A stretch of DNA of 64,000 nucleotides from Leucobacter sp. CX169 (lineage in GTDB: Bacteria > Actinomycetota > Actinomycetes > Actinomycetales > Microbacteriaceae). Of this stretch, positions 35,836 through 43,588 are shown one piece after another; positions within the stretch are counted from its first letter, which is position 1; each line of letters begins with the position of its first letter. Under the pieces are notes generated by a model. It was not told the DNA's origin. It searched no databases and worked only from the letters and a program-made list of their open reading frames with translations. The DNA is taken from assembly GCF_017161405.1 (NCBI RefSeq), contig NZ_CP071051.1, positions 558,001 to 622,000 of the forward strand, given 5' to 3'. The position numbers and the translations under genes are program-made.

Positions 35836-35970
35836 AGCAGATCGGTGATGCAGAAGCCAGCCCCTAGCCGTGAACTAGCTGGGATTATCGAGCGCCAAAC
35901 TTGCTTTCGCTGGTGCCCGACGCCGCTCGTTTCGCGGGCGCTGATCTGGTGGGGGGAATAGGATCAAGCC

Positions 35971-36255
35971 ATGAACGAGATCCAGCAGGAGCGCCAGCCC
36001 GGTGCGGCGTTCTCCACGCGCCGCAATGTCCCCGTCGTCGAGAACATCGGCGGAAAGCAGATTGAGGTTACGTTCCTGGGAACCAACGCCCAGGGGCGCT
36101 TGACCTGGATTATGTGGAACCCGACGCAGCCGTTCCTGATCGGCATTCTGACCCAGGGGCAGCTCGGCTTCACCTTCGAGCAGCGCACCGGTTCTGGAGT
36201 GATGTTGCACGAGAACGTTCCGCTCTCCCGAGTCCAGCGCGCAATCGCCGGTTAG
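35971..36255 (+). CDS. Small protein of unknown function
   Basis: A 94-residue, mostly beta-type soluble protein (NVPVVENIGGKQIEVTFLGT, LGFTFEQRTGSG) with no signal peptide or cysteine. AGGA lies ~11 nt before the ATG. Codon use is normal for the window. An opposite-strand frame of similar length (35875-36327) looks less protein-like. I do not recognise the family. It lies between the LAL regulator and the tRNA cluster. Confidence 0.65.
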   Translation: MNEIQQERQPGAAFSTRRNVPVVENIGGKQIEVTFLGTNAQGRLTWIMWNPTQPFLIGILTQGQLGFTFEQRTGSGVMLHENVPLSRVQRAIAG

Positions 36256-36321
36256 AGCAGGCCTTTTACTGCTGAAGTTTCGGCTGCGACACGCCAGGGA
36301 TTTCGGTATTTCGGCCTCGAT

Positions 36322-36350
36322 TTGCACCCATGGTGCTGGATCCGTAATAT
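36322..36350 (+). promoter_or_regulatory. Promoter of the tRNA cluster
   Basis: TTGCAC (36322-36327), a 17-bp spacer and TAATAT (36345-36350) give the best sigma-70-like promoter in the window. It ends about 34 nt before tRNA-Glu. Confidence 0.75.
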
Positions 36351-36383
36351 TTATCTCGGTAGTTGATGACGCGAAAGTGTCAC

Positions 36384-36456
36384 GGCCCCATCGTTTAGTG
36401 GCCTAGGACACCGCCCTTTCACGGCGGCAGCACGGGTTCGAATCCCGTTGGGGTCA
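36384..36456 (+). tRNA. tRNA-Glu (TTC anticodon)
   Basis: The 73-nt cloverleaf has an acceptor GGCCCCA/TGGGGTC, anticodon loop CTTTCAC (TTC) and T-arm CGGGTTCGAATCCCG. The discriminator is A, and CCA is not encoded. First gene of a three-tRNA unit. Confidence 0.97.
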
Positions 36457-36486
36457 CTGAAACTGCCACAATTGAATAATGAGTAT

Positions 36487-36560
36487 GGCCCTGTAGCGCA
36501 GTTGGTTAGCGCGCCGCCCTGTCACGGCGGAGGTCGCGGGTTCAAGTCCCGTCAGGGTCG
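36487..36560 (+). tRNA. tRNA-Asp (GTC anticodon)
   Basis: The 74-nt cloverleaf has an acceptor GGCCCTG/CAGGGTC, anticodon loop CTGTCAC (GTC), a canonical TTCAAGT T-loop and discriminator G. CCA is not encoded. Confidence 0.97.
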
Positions 36561-36571
36561 CTGAGATGAAT

Positions 36572-36604
36572 GGAGCTCTTCTTCGGGAGGGCTCCTTCGT
36601 TTCG
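36572..36604 (+). terminator. Hairpin between tRNA-Asp and tRNA-Phe
   Basis: A 9-bp stem (GGAGCTCTT with GAGGGCTCC, two G-T pairs) has a CTTCGG loop and is followed by a T-rich tract. It probably terminates part of the transcripts after tRNA-Asp or acts in processing. Confidence 0.6.
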
Positions 36605-36620
36605 GGCGACTGCCCAAAAT

Positions 36621-36693
36621 GGCTCTGTAGCTCAGTTGGTAGAGCGTTCGACTGAAAATCGAAAGGTCACCGGATCGACGCCGGTCGGAGCCA
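36621..36693 (+). tRNA. tRNA-Phe (GAA anticodon)
   Basis: The 73-nt cloverleaf has an acceptor GGCTCTG/CGGAGCC, D-arm GCTC/GAGC, anticodon loop CTGAAAA (GAA), T-stem ACCGG/CCGGT and discriminator A. The T-loop reads ATCGACG, so position 54 is A instead of the nearly universal T. CCA is not encoded. Confidence 0.95.
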
Positions 36694-36695
36694 CT

Positions 36696-36731
36696 GCCCC
36701 TCACGAGGCTTCTACTCGTGGGGGGCTTTTT
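36696..36731 (+). terminator. Terminator of the tRNA cluster
   Basis: A 12-bp stem (GCCCCTCACGAG with CTCGTGGGGGGC, one G-T pair) and 7-nt loop are followed directly by TTTTT. This is the most classical intrinsic terminator in the window. Confidence 0.9.
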
Positions 36732-36762
36732 CGTGTCTGTTCGAGTCCGCTACGTTGGCCTT

Positions 36763-37263
36763 GTGGATAGCGACATTGATCACGACCGGTCTCGGATGCT
36801 TGCGGGTCTCAAGACTTCCGGGCTTCTGCGCTTGTATGCCGGCATCCTCGTAGAGCTTCGCGAACGCGGTGTCATTCGCACAAACAATGCCCCGCTGGGT
36901 GACTATGCAGAGCATCTGGCGTTCCATGTCTACGGCGGTGCCCTGGCGCCGAACTCGGAAAAGGCATTCGACATTCTTGATTCCGACAATCGGCGGGTGC
37001 AGATTAAAGCCTGTTCCTGGGGATCCAACTCTCGGTCCAGCACGGCATTCTCCGTGTTCCGGTCGCTCGATTTCACAGTAGCGACATTCCTGCTCTTTGA
37101 TGCCGACACATATCGTTTGCTGTGGGCTCGGGAGCTGACCGCAGATCAGGTTCGTGAAAACGCGTCATGGTCGTCGCATGTCAACGGATGGCGGATTCGA
37201 GTTGCGGCCGTCGAGCGCGAAGGTATCGATGTTTCTGAACGGTTCGTGGTCGACGCCGGCTAG
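36763..37263 (+). CDS. PD-(D/E)XK-like protein (DUF6998-like), putative nuclease fold
   Basis: A 166-residue protein beginning at GTG 36763; the frame opens further upstream but that part lies in the tRNA terminator. TACGTT 6 nt before the GTG suggests a leaderless mRNA. The central segment NAPLGDYAEHLAFHVYGG, then APNSEKAFDI and VQIKACSW, shows the spacing E-x-x-D plus Q-x-K of a PD-(D/E)XK nuclease-like fold. Similar segments occur in small DUF6998-type proteins, sometimes next to tRNAs or defence genes. Codon use is visibly less GC-biased than that of its neighbours, suggesting transfer. Enzymatic activity is not established. Confidence 0.7.
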   Translation: MDSDIDHDRSRMLAGLKTSGLLRLYAGILVELRERGVIRTNNAPLGDYAEHLAFHVYGGALAPNSEKAFDILDSDNRRVQIKACSWGSNSRSSTAFSVFRSLDFTVATFLLFDADTYRLLWARELTADQVRENASWSSHVNGWRIRVAAVEREGIDVSERFVVDAG

Positions 37264-37264
37264 G

Positions 37265-37479
37265 TCATAGTCTCGGGCCGATGTTTTGGAACATCCCCAC
37301 CATGTCGCTGCGCTGGAACCCTGCCGCCTCGTACAACGACTCACCAGCCGTCGACGCGAAAAGGGTCATCGAGGCAGGACTGGGTGCGCGCTCGGCAATG
37401 AGTAGCAGCAGCCGATCGAGTACGGCACGCCCCAACCCACGGCTTCAGCAAGCCGTCGGTGCTCATCGGGAGTGGGCAT
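37265..37479 (-). pseudogene. Remnant of a GNAT acetyltransferase gene
   Basis: On the minus strand ATG 37479 opens MPTPDEHRRLAEAVGWG, typical of the start of small GNAT enzymes. After about 17 codons the matching sequence continues in another frame as GRAVLDRLLLLIAERAPSPA (acetyl-CoA-binding helix), then ESLYEAAGFQRSDM and a stop at 37265-37267. Only about 215 nt of the usual ~420 remain, so the middle has been deleted and the frame shifted. Confidence 0.7.
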
Positions 37480-37557
37480 TCGATCTATGAGGAACCACGT
37501 GCTCACGATGCGAAGAGTCAATCACAACCGAGAAAACAGGGGAGTGCGAGTGCTCGC

Positions 37558-38652
37558 CTAGTTGAGAGTCTTGCGAGTCCGGCGCCGCCAGAGTGCCACG
37601 CCGCCGAATGCGGCCGCCGCAAGCAGTGCCACACCGCCAAGGCTCCATGCCCACGCCGCGTTCGCGGACGGCGCCAAGGCAGGATTGCGCGACACGGTGA
37701 CACTGGCGACGACGGTGACGCCGGCGTCTGCGAAGTCCAGGATCAGATGGTGATCGCCGTCCGCCACCCGCGAGAGGTCGAAGGCCCCGGAAACCACGCC
37801 CTTGTCCCACTCGGCGGAACCGAGCGCGACCGGGGTCGAACGCATGGATCCCACGACGGAAGTCTTGCCGCCACGGAGCATCTTGGTCAGCGCACCGATC
37901 TGTTCGCGCGCCTGGGAGTGCTTGCTCAGGAGGGTCTGCATCTGCAACAGACGTAACTGCTGACTGCTGGTGAGGGCGTCTGCGGCCGATCGCAACTGCT
38001 CCATGGCCAGTTCCGCGGCCCGGCGCGCCTCCTCGGGGGTGGGGCCACCGGTAAACGCCTCCGTCACGTGTGCCTTGAGCATCGCCTGCTGTGCTCGCGC
38101 GAGGAGGTCGGCAGTTGGGTCGCTCCGGTACTCCTGCACGGCCCTGAGTGACGCTTCCAGCGAGTCCAGCTGTTGGGCTCCCGAACTGATCTCCCGAAGC
38201 AGGCGTGAGATTTCGCCCTCGAGTGCCATTGCCCGGCTAGTCGCCACCGCGAGGATCGCGTCGACGTCCGTGGCCAGGAGGTCAACCGATTGGAAGGCAA
38301 TCTCCGGGTGGTCAGCGATCACGGGCTCAATCAATGCGTACAGCTGTGCGTCCTGCTCGGGTGCCGGGTTCTCGGCGAGGCCCAGCGTGGGGTGCGCGTC
38401 GCCGTCCACCAGGATGGGTGCGCCCTCCGCGTCTTCCGCTGCGGCCAGGAGCGCGTCGAGTTCAGGCTCGGCGATATCGACGAGCCCATCACCGAGGTCG
38501 ACCGCGTCGCCCAGCGAAAATGGTGCTTCGGCGGCCTCGGTGGCACGCACCTGAGAGACGCCGCCGTTGGCGTGCGCCGCCGCCGACACCGAACAGGCGA
38601 GCAGCGCCCCGATGACGCCTGCGGCAACCATGCCCAGATTCCTCATACTCAT
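37558..38652 (-). CDS. Secreted, membrane-anchored surface protein of unknown function
   Basis: A 364-residue protein. The N-terminal signal peptide runs to about residue 28 (ACSVSAAAHA). The mature part is acidic at first (residues ~40-100). A long helical, probably coiled-coil section follows (~140-255, EGEISRLLREISSGAQQLDS, LRLLQMQTLLSKHSQAREQ), then a beta-rich domain (~260-320). It ends with a hydrophobic helix and basic RRRTRK tail but no LPxTG-type motif. Similar architecture occurs in actinobacterial choice-of-anchor proteins. TAAATT lies 6 nt before the ATG, suggesting leaderless translation. It may be controlled by the dyad at 38731-38754 upstream. Confidence 0.82.
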   Translation of the reverse strand: MSMRNLGMVAAGVIGALLACSVSAAAHANGGVSQVRATEAAEAPFSLGDAVDLGDGLVDIAEPELDALLAAAEDAEGAPILVDGDAHPTLGLAENPAPEQDAQLYALIEPVIADHPEIAFQSVDLLATDVDAILAVATSRAMALEGEISRLLREISSGAQQLDSLEASLRAVQEYRSDPTADLLARAQQAMLKAHVTEAFTGGPTPEEARRAAELAMEQLRSAADALTSSQQLRLLQMQTLLSKHSQAREQIGALTKMLRGGKTSVVGSMRSTPVALGSAEWDKGVVSGAFDLSRVADGDHHLILDFADAGVTVVASVTVSRNPALAPSANAAWAWSLGGVALLAAAAFGGVALWRRRTRKTLN

Positions 38653-38730
38653 GTCCCAAATTTATCAGACGCAGTCCAATGTTTGGGATGTAGTCCTCTC
38701 AGAGACAAGGTCCGAGAGTGTTCCTGCGAC

Positions 38731-38806
38731 GGGGTGAAATCACCATCTCACCCCGTCGCCGAGCGGTCAGGACAAGCCCCCAGATCAACGCTGAAATGGT
38801 GTCGAA
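38731..38806. repeat. Copy 1 of a duplicated dyad-containing intergenic segment
   Basis: This segment matches 41084-41160 at roughly 75-80 % of positions by eye. It starts with the dyad GGGGTGAAAT / ATCTCACCCC (38731-38754) and contains the shared block AGCGGTCAGGAC. It ends with ATGGTGTCGAA, the start of the diguanylate cyclase gene in copy 2. Here the ATG (38796) opens only a 26-codon frame, MVSNGSASRF..., so it looks like a decayed copy of the promoter and first codons. It lies upstream of the surface gene 37558-38652. Confidence 0.75.
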
Positions 38807-38911
38807 TGGGTCTGCTTCGCGATTCGGTGACGGTTTCTCGCCACGCGTCCGATTCCAGAAGTGGTGTTCCCCGTGACAGCCTCAGCTTCGTGCAGGGGCG
38901 CGACAAGCCGA

Positions 38912-40870
38912 TCAGGCGCGGCGACGGAGGCGCGTCGCGAGGATCAGTGATCCGGCGAACAACAGGGCGATAGCCGCCGCCACCAGGGCATCGGGGCGTT
39001 CCCCACCGGTCTTCGCGATCTCATCGACGCTCGGTGTATTTCCGCCCGTCGATGCTGCCGCTGCGACGGTCCACGACTGCTCGGCAATCTCGCTCACGTT
39101 GCCAACCGAATCGCTCGCTCGCACCCGGAAGCTGTGCGCGCCTGCCGAGAGAGCGGGCGTCGTCACCGGCGAGGTGCAGGCCGTGAAGGCCGCGCCGTCG
39201 AGCGAGCACTCGAAGCCGGCAATCGCGGAGGCGTCAGTCGCGGAGAAGGCGAACGTCGAGGTGGAGCCCGACGCGGTACCCGGCGACACCGAATCCCAAG
39301 CCACCACCGGAGCGGTCAGGTCGACCGTCCAGGTGTACTCTGATGCGCTCGGATCGGTCGCCCCGAGCGCATCGATGGCGCGCACAGCGAGCGTGTGGGA
39401 GCCATCGACGAGCCCGCTGAAGGTCGGCCCGGTCGGGCAGATCTCGAAGATGCCGGTCTGTCCGAGATCACACTCGAAGGTGTACGGGCCCGTCCCTGCC
39501 GAGGCGGAGAGCGAGAACGTCGCGTCCCCCGAGGCGATCGGCGAGGTAGGACCGGTGACGATCGTGGTGTCGGGTGCCGCAGTCAGCTCGACGGCGCCGA
39601 CATCACAGCCGGCGCCCCCCAGTCGTGATTCTCCGCGCTGATCGATGGCGCCGCAGGAGAGGGCGGTGTCAATGGCGGGGCTGCTTGGCAGCGGGACCCG
39701 GGTCTCGGTCGGACCGCCGAACGATCCGAGCTCGCGCAGTTGCGGGTCCAGCGGGGCACCCGAGGTGCCGGCCCGGTTGCCATTCGCCCCGTCGACGACC
39801 GTGCCGCCGGCGACGCCGACGATGTTTCCGGCACCGCCGGCCGCGCCGGACAGGTCGCCGCCAGTGTTTTCGGCGACGATCGAGTGCTGCACGATCACGG
39901 TCCCCGAGCTCTGGGCGATGCCACCGCCTGCCGCTGCGGTGTTCCCGGTGACGGTGGTGCTCGTGAGCAGAAGTTCTCCAACGGCGCTGCCCGCTGAGTG
40001 CACCGCGCCTCCGCTGCCCGCCGCAGTGTTGCCGACGATCGTGGTGTCGGTGACGATGGTCTGGCCCTGGTGGGTGGGCGGAAGCGCTATGCCTCCGCCG
40101 TTGCCGCTCGCGGTGTTGCCCGAGAGCGTCGACTGCTCGATCGTCGAGACATCCGGGCCGTTCGATTCGAGCACGAGCCCTCCGCCCGTCTGAGCGCCAT
40201 TGCCCGACACGGTGGTGCGCTGCATGTAGAGCTCGCCTACGACGAAGACTCCTCCGCCGAAATCACTCGCGGTGTTTCCGTCGACGATAGAGTCCAGCAC
40301 GGTGAGACTGCCATAGATAGACGCGATGCCGCCGCCGCTCGCCGCGGTGCCGCCGGTGACCCTCACGTTGTTGAGGAAAGTGTCCACGAAGAACGTGCTG
40401 ATACCGCCGCCGTCGGCGAACCCGCCGGCGGCGTTGCCGCCGACGATCGTGAGCTGGTCGAGGCCCAGTTCCATGCTGCCTACAAACGAGTACGCTTCAA
40501 TTGCCTTCTGCGTCGCCGAGGCGTCGATGGTCGTTGCGTTCATCCCTGCGCCGCTGATCGATACGTCCCCCGTGATCTCGAGCGGTGCGTTCAGCGTGTA
40601 CACGCCCGCGGGCAGCGCGATCGTGTCGGGTCCGCCAGTCGCATTGGCGAAGCAGACGGCTTCGCGGAGGCTCCAGAGGCCATCGGGGCCGGGGTCGAGC
40701 AAGCCGCTGGAGCAACCAGCGGAGTCGGAGTCGTCCGCCTGCGTAGTCACATTGACCGACGCCGCGTGCGCGGGCGCCGCAGCAGATACAAGACCGATCC
40801 CTGCGATGAGAGTCCCGAGGCCGAGAGCCGCGACGGTCAGGCGAGCCGGGCGGTGCAGGGCGAACGTCAT
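38912..40870 (-). CDS. Wall-anchored beta-helix surface protein (choice-of-anchor type)
   Basis: A 652-residue secreted protein. The signal peptide ends near APAHA (residue ~36). Residues ~40-420 form a right-handed parallel beta-helix with many GGGI and GNTA turns (TTVSGNGAQTGGGLVLES, STLSGNTASGNGGGIALP), ending in the choice-of-anchor-Q-like SPAIDTALSCGAIDQRGESR. Two Ig-like domains follow (~430-600, each with TFECDL or FECSLDGAAF). The C-terminus is a sorting signal of the type IAKTG, hydrophobic helix, RLRRR, close to the LAxTG motif of class E sortases. It is probably an adhesin or polysaccharide-binding protein. Confidence 0.87.
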   Translation of the reverse strand: MTFALHRPARLTVAALGLGTLIAGIGLVSAAAPAHAASVNVTTQADDSDSAGCSSGLLDPGPDGLWSLREAVCFANATGGPDTIALPAGVYTLNAPLEITGDVSISGAGMNATTIDASATQKAIEAYSFVGSMELGLDQLTIVGGNAAGGFADGGGISTFFVDTFLNNVRVTGGTAASGGGIASIYGSLTVLDSIVDGNTASDFGGGVFVVGELYMQRTTVSGNGAQTGGGLVLESNGPDVSTIEQSTLSGNTASGNGGGIALPPTHQGQTIVTDTTIVGNTAAGSGGAVHSAGSAVGELLLTSTTVTGNTAAAGGGIAQSSGTVIVQHSIVAENTGGDLSGAAGGAGNIVGVAGGTVVDGANGNRAGTSGAPLDPQLRELGSFGGPTETRVPLPSSPAIDTALSCGAIDQRGESRLGGAGCDVGAVELTAAPDTTIVTGPTSPIASGDATFSLSASAGTGPYTFECDLGQTGIFEICPTGPTFSGLVDGSHTLAVRAIDALGATDPSASEYTWTVDLTAPVVAWDSVSPGTASGSTSTFAFSATDASAIAGFECSLDGAAFTACTSPVTTPALSAGAHSFRVRASDSVGNVSEIAEQSWTVAAAASTGGNTPSVDEIAKTGGERPDALVAAAIALLFAGSLILATRLRRRA

Positions 40871-41083
40871 TGTTATTTCCTCAGGTCGACAAGCCGTGGA
40901 GCGGAGCAGTTCATCTGGGAGGAGCGTTCACAGCGTCACTGGGAACTGCAGCTCGCGACCGAGACTGGAATCCAAACTACTGGGTCGAGTCAATGTGAAG
41001 CAAGCGGGCTGCGCCGCCGCCGCACCGAGGGACGCGTGGCGCTTCAGGCGCGGGCATGCTCGTGAGAGCCGCCTCGACCCACC

Positions 41084-41160
41084 GGGGTGAAATGCCAATT
41101 TCACCCCGGTGCCAAGCGGTCAGGACCGGGCCCCAAGACCTACACTGACATGGTGTCGAA
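41084..41160. repeat. Copy 2 of the dyad-containing segment, promoter of the GGDEF gene
   Basis: Contains a perfect 12-bp-arm inverted repeat (41082-41109, core GGGGTGAAAT / ATTTCACCCC) and the block AGCGGTCAGGAC. A -10 candidate TACACT (41141-41146) is followed by the start ATG 41150 of the diguanylate cyclase. The dyad is a likely operator and also lies ~210 nt upstream of the divergent beta-helix gene. The whole gene-free stretch 40871-41149 holds nothing else recognisable. Confidence 0.75.
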
Positions 41161-42130
41161 CCATCCATCGTCTCGGGTCCTGAAGGGCCAGTCCGACCTG
41201 TCGTTTGCGGTGGCGGCACTGTTTCTTTCTGGCGGCCTGTTTGCCGGCCTCGCTGCCACGGTGTTTCCGCCCGAGCATCGGCCGCCGCTCTGGGTGCCGG
41301 CGCTCGTTTCGGGCTCAGGGATCCTGATCTCACTGCTGGTGCTCTGGCGGGGGCGCCGGCTTCGCATCGGATCGGCCGCGGTGATCAGCGGAATCTACCT
41401 CGTCTTCTTGCTCTGGCTGATTGCGAACAGCACCAGCCTGGGACGCGCCACCGTCGCCGCCATGCTGAGCGTCGTCGTGATCGTCTTGTACGCCTGGTTT
41501 CTTCCGATGAAATACGCCCGATGGGTCGGGTACACCGCCCTGCTGCTCTACGCGATCATCATGATGTTTCGCTACCAGTCCAACGACGCGTACCTGACTG
41601 CGGTCGCGCTCGTTTCCCTGGCGGTGCTGTTGACCGAGGTGTTCGGGCGCTTCAAAGCGAACCTTGAGAAGTCGTCGTTAAACGATCACCTCTGTGACGT
41701 TTGGAACCGGCGCGGGTTTGAACTGCTACTCAAGAAGGAGATCAGCACGGTCGCCCGTACGGGTGAGCCGCTTTCGCTGCTCTATATCGACCTGGACGAG
41801 TTCAAGACAGTAAACGACACCCGGGGGCATGTCGGGGGCGATAGCGTGCTTCGCCAAGTAAGCGACGAGCTCGTGCGAGGGGTGCGCAGCGGGGACAGCG
41901 TCGCGCGCATCGGAGGCGACGAATTCGTCGTCCTGCTTCCGCGCACCGCCGCCCAGGAGGCGCAGCTCCTCGCCGAACGCCTGAAGGGCGTCGTGACTGC
42001 CTGCGGCTGGTCGTTTGGCATTGCGGAGTTTCGTCCCGGTGAAACCGGAGATGAGTTCGTCGAACGCTCCGACCTCATGATGATGATGCAGAAGCGAGAT
42101 CGAGCGCGCCGCTCCGATCCGGTGGCGTAA
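41150..42130 (+). CDS. Membrane GGDEF-domain diguanylate cyclase
   Basis: A 326-residue protein with six or so hydrophobic helices (residues ~18-175) as a membrane sensor module, then a GGDEF domain making the second messenger c-di-GMP. The catalytic motif RIGGDEFVVLLP is intact, and RSGD five residues before it is the product-inhibition I-site (RxxD). The usual DxLTGLxNRR region is degenerate (NDHLCDVWNRRGF). The start is ATG 41150, inside the duplicated segment. Its position between surface-protein genes suggests a role in adhesion or biofilm control (inference). Confidence 0.9.
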   Translation: MVSNHPSSRVLKGQSDLSFAVAALFLSGGLFAGLAATVFPPEHRPPLWVPALVSGSGILISLLVLWRGRRLRIGSAAVISGIYLVFLLWLIANSTSLGRATVAAMLSVVVIVLYAWFLPMKYARWVGYTALLLYAIIMMFRYQSNDAYLTAVALVSLAVLLTEVFGRFKANLEKSSLNDHLCDVWNRRGFELLLKKEISTVARTGEPLSLLYIDLDEFKTVNDTRGHVGGDSVLRQVSDELVRGVRSGDSVARIGGDEFVVLLPRTAAQEAQLLAERLKGVVTACGWSFGIAEFRPGETGDEFVERSDLMMMMQKRDRARRSDPVA

Positions 42131-42202
42131 CCGAACCGCACACGCGGCCAACTACGTAATTCTTGCCGACGCGCCTCGCCCACCCCCGCGGTAGATTCAC
42201 AA

Positions 42203-42226
42203 CTCACTTGCGATGGCGCGAGTGAG
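42203..42226 (+). promoter_or_regulatory. 5' stem-loop in the CHAP gene leader
   Basis: CTCACTTGCG-ATGG-CGCGAGTGAG forms a 10-bp stem with one G-T pair. A -10 candidate TAGATT (42192-42197) would start the mRNA at or just before the stem, and the Shine-Dalgarno GGGGAG (42231) follows. It could stabilise the 5' end, or the DNA palindrome may be an operator. Confidence 0.45.
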
Positions 42227-42241
42227 ACCAGGGGAGTCGTC

Positions 42242-43483
42242 ATGTCGTCAAGGAGCATGCCTGCACCGAGTATCACGGTTGTGATCGCGACAGCGCTCGC
42301 ATTCTCGCTCGTCACCCTCTTTTCTCCAGCGCCACTTGCCTTCGCCGTGGACGAGATCACTCCCGACGTCGCGGCCCAGGAAGCTCCTGTCGAGGCCCCA
42401 CCTGCCGATCCTGTCGCGGTGAGCGAGGCCCCGCCGCCTGCCGTGGAGGTGCCTCCGCCGGCGCCAGACCCGGTGGTCGTGCCGGATCCCCCGGACGAGC
42501 CGGCCCCACCCGTCGAAGTGGTCGATCCTGTCGATCCTGCCCCGCCTGGAGAAACGGGTGACCCCGACCCGGGCACCCCTCCCACGGGGGATCCCGAGAA
42601 ACCGGCTACCGAGCCACCCGAGACGCCGACGCCCTCGGACACGCCTGAGCCCGTCAGCCCAACGACACCGGGTTCGGCTCCTGCCCCCGCGGCGCTGCCG
42701 CCCATTCCGCCCGCCCCCATCGACCAGCCACCGAACACGGCCTGGTCGCCGGGCAATCCGGGCGTTGACGAGTTCCCAGGATCGGGCGACCAGGGGGTGC
42801 CCGCAATCGGGGTCGACGGGCTCATCGGCGACAACTACCCCATGTATTACAAGAACATGCCGCTCGACCCGGTCGTCTGGGACGAGTGGAACTTTGCGCA
42901 TCGCCAGTGCACGTCATTCGTCTCCTGGCGCCTGAACCAGGTCAATGGGGTGCCGTTCGACAACCAATATGGCGGACTCGTACGGTGGGGGAACGCGGGT
43001 CAATGGGGAGATTCAGCGCGCAGCCTCGGCATCCGAGTCGACACGACGCCCGCAGCTGGTGCGATCGCGTATAGCGCCCCCGGCACCAACGGCTCAGGGT
43101 CGGCTGGCCACGTCGCCTGGGTGGCGAAGGTGCTCGACGACGGCCGAGCAGTGATTGAGGAGTACAACGCCGGCGCGGTGCCGGGACGATACGGCGCACG
43201 CATCGTCCCGGCCGATGCCTTCACCGGCTACATTCACTTACAGGATCTCGACCCGGCCAGCATTCCGACCGCCGCGCCAGTGCAGCAAGACGAGCATCTG
43301 TCACCCGCTCCGGCGCTCCGGGTGGGCCATGTTCGCGAAGACTTCCCGAACCCCTACCCAGGGATCCTGCCTGCCGCTTGCCTGTGGGTCGGTGACTTGA
43401 ACGGAGACGGGACACCCGATGCACTCACCTTTCAGCGGGTGAGTTTCGCGGGGCAGCTCGTGAGCCGAGAACGACTGAGCTGA
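42242..43483 (+). CDS. Secreted CHAP-domain protein with proline-rich region
   Basis: A 413-residue secreted protein. The signal peptide ends near residue 35 (PAPLAFA). Residues ~40-165 are a Pro/Glu/Asp-rich, wall-spanning-type stretch. The CHAP amidase/peptidase domain (~200-345) has the catalytic Cys in AHRQCTSFVSWRLN and His in GHVAWVAKV, so it should cleave peptidoglycan amide bonds. The C-terminal part holds a single EF-hand/FG-GAP-like loop DLNGDGTPDA, usually found in multiple copies. Start ATG follows GGGGAG. Confidence 0.88.
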   Translation: MSSRSMPAPSITVVIATALAFSLVTLFSPAPLAFAVDEITPDVAAQEAPVEAPPADPVAVSEAPPPAVEVPPPAPDPVVVPDPPDEPAPPVEVVDPVDPAPPGETGDPDPGTPPTGDPEKPATEPPETPTPSDTPEPVSPTTPGSAPAPAALPPIPPAPIDQPPNTAWSPGNPGVDEFPGSGDQGVPAIGVDGLIGDNYPMYYKNMPLDPVVWDEWNFAHRQCTSFVSWRLNQVNGVPFDNQYGGLVRWGNAGQWGDSARSLGIRVDTTPAAGAIAYSAPGTNGSGSAGHVAWVAKVLDDGRAVIEEYNAGAVPGRYGARIVPADAFTGYIHLQDLDPASIPTAAPVQQDEHLSPAPALRVGHVREDFPNPYPGILPAACLWVGDLNGDGTPDALTFQRVSFAGQLVSRERLS

Positions 43484-43588
43484 ACGCCGGTCACTCCGTG
43501 CGGATCTCGGAGCGTTCCGGAAAACCCGAACGCGCTTCTCCGGGTGCCCCGGTGTCCGCGCGGAGTCCGCGGCCGTAGCGTAGGAGCC

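Noticed and set aside
35875-36327. Minus-strand 150-codon frame overlapping the small gene at 35971
   Set aside because: The plus-strand frame has the better start region and a more protein-like composition.
36621-37480. Possible integrated element with att sites at tRNA-Phe
   Set aside because: No integrase and no repeat of the tRNA 3' end were found downstream; only the odd composition remains.
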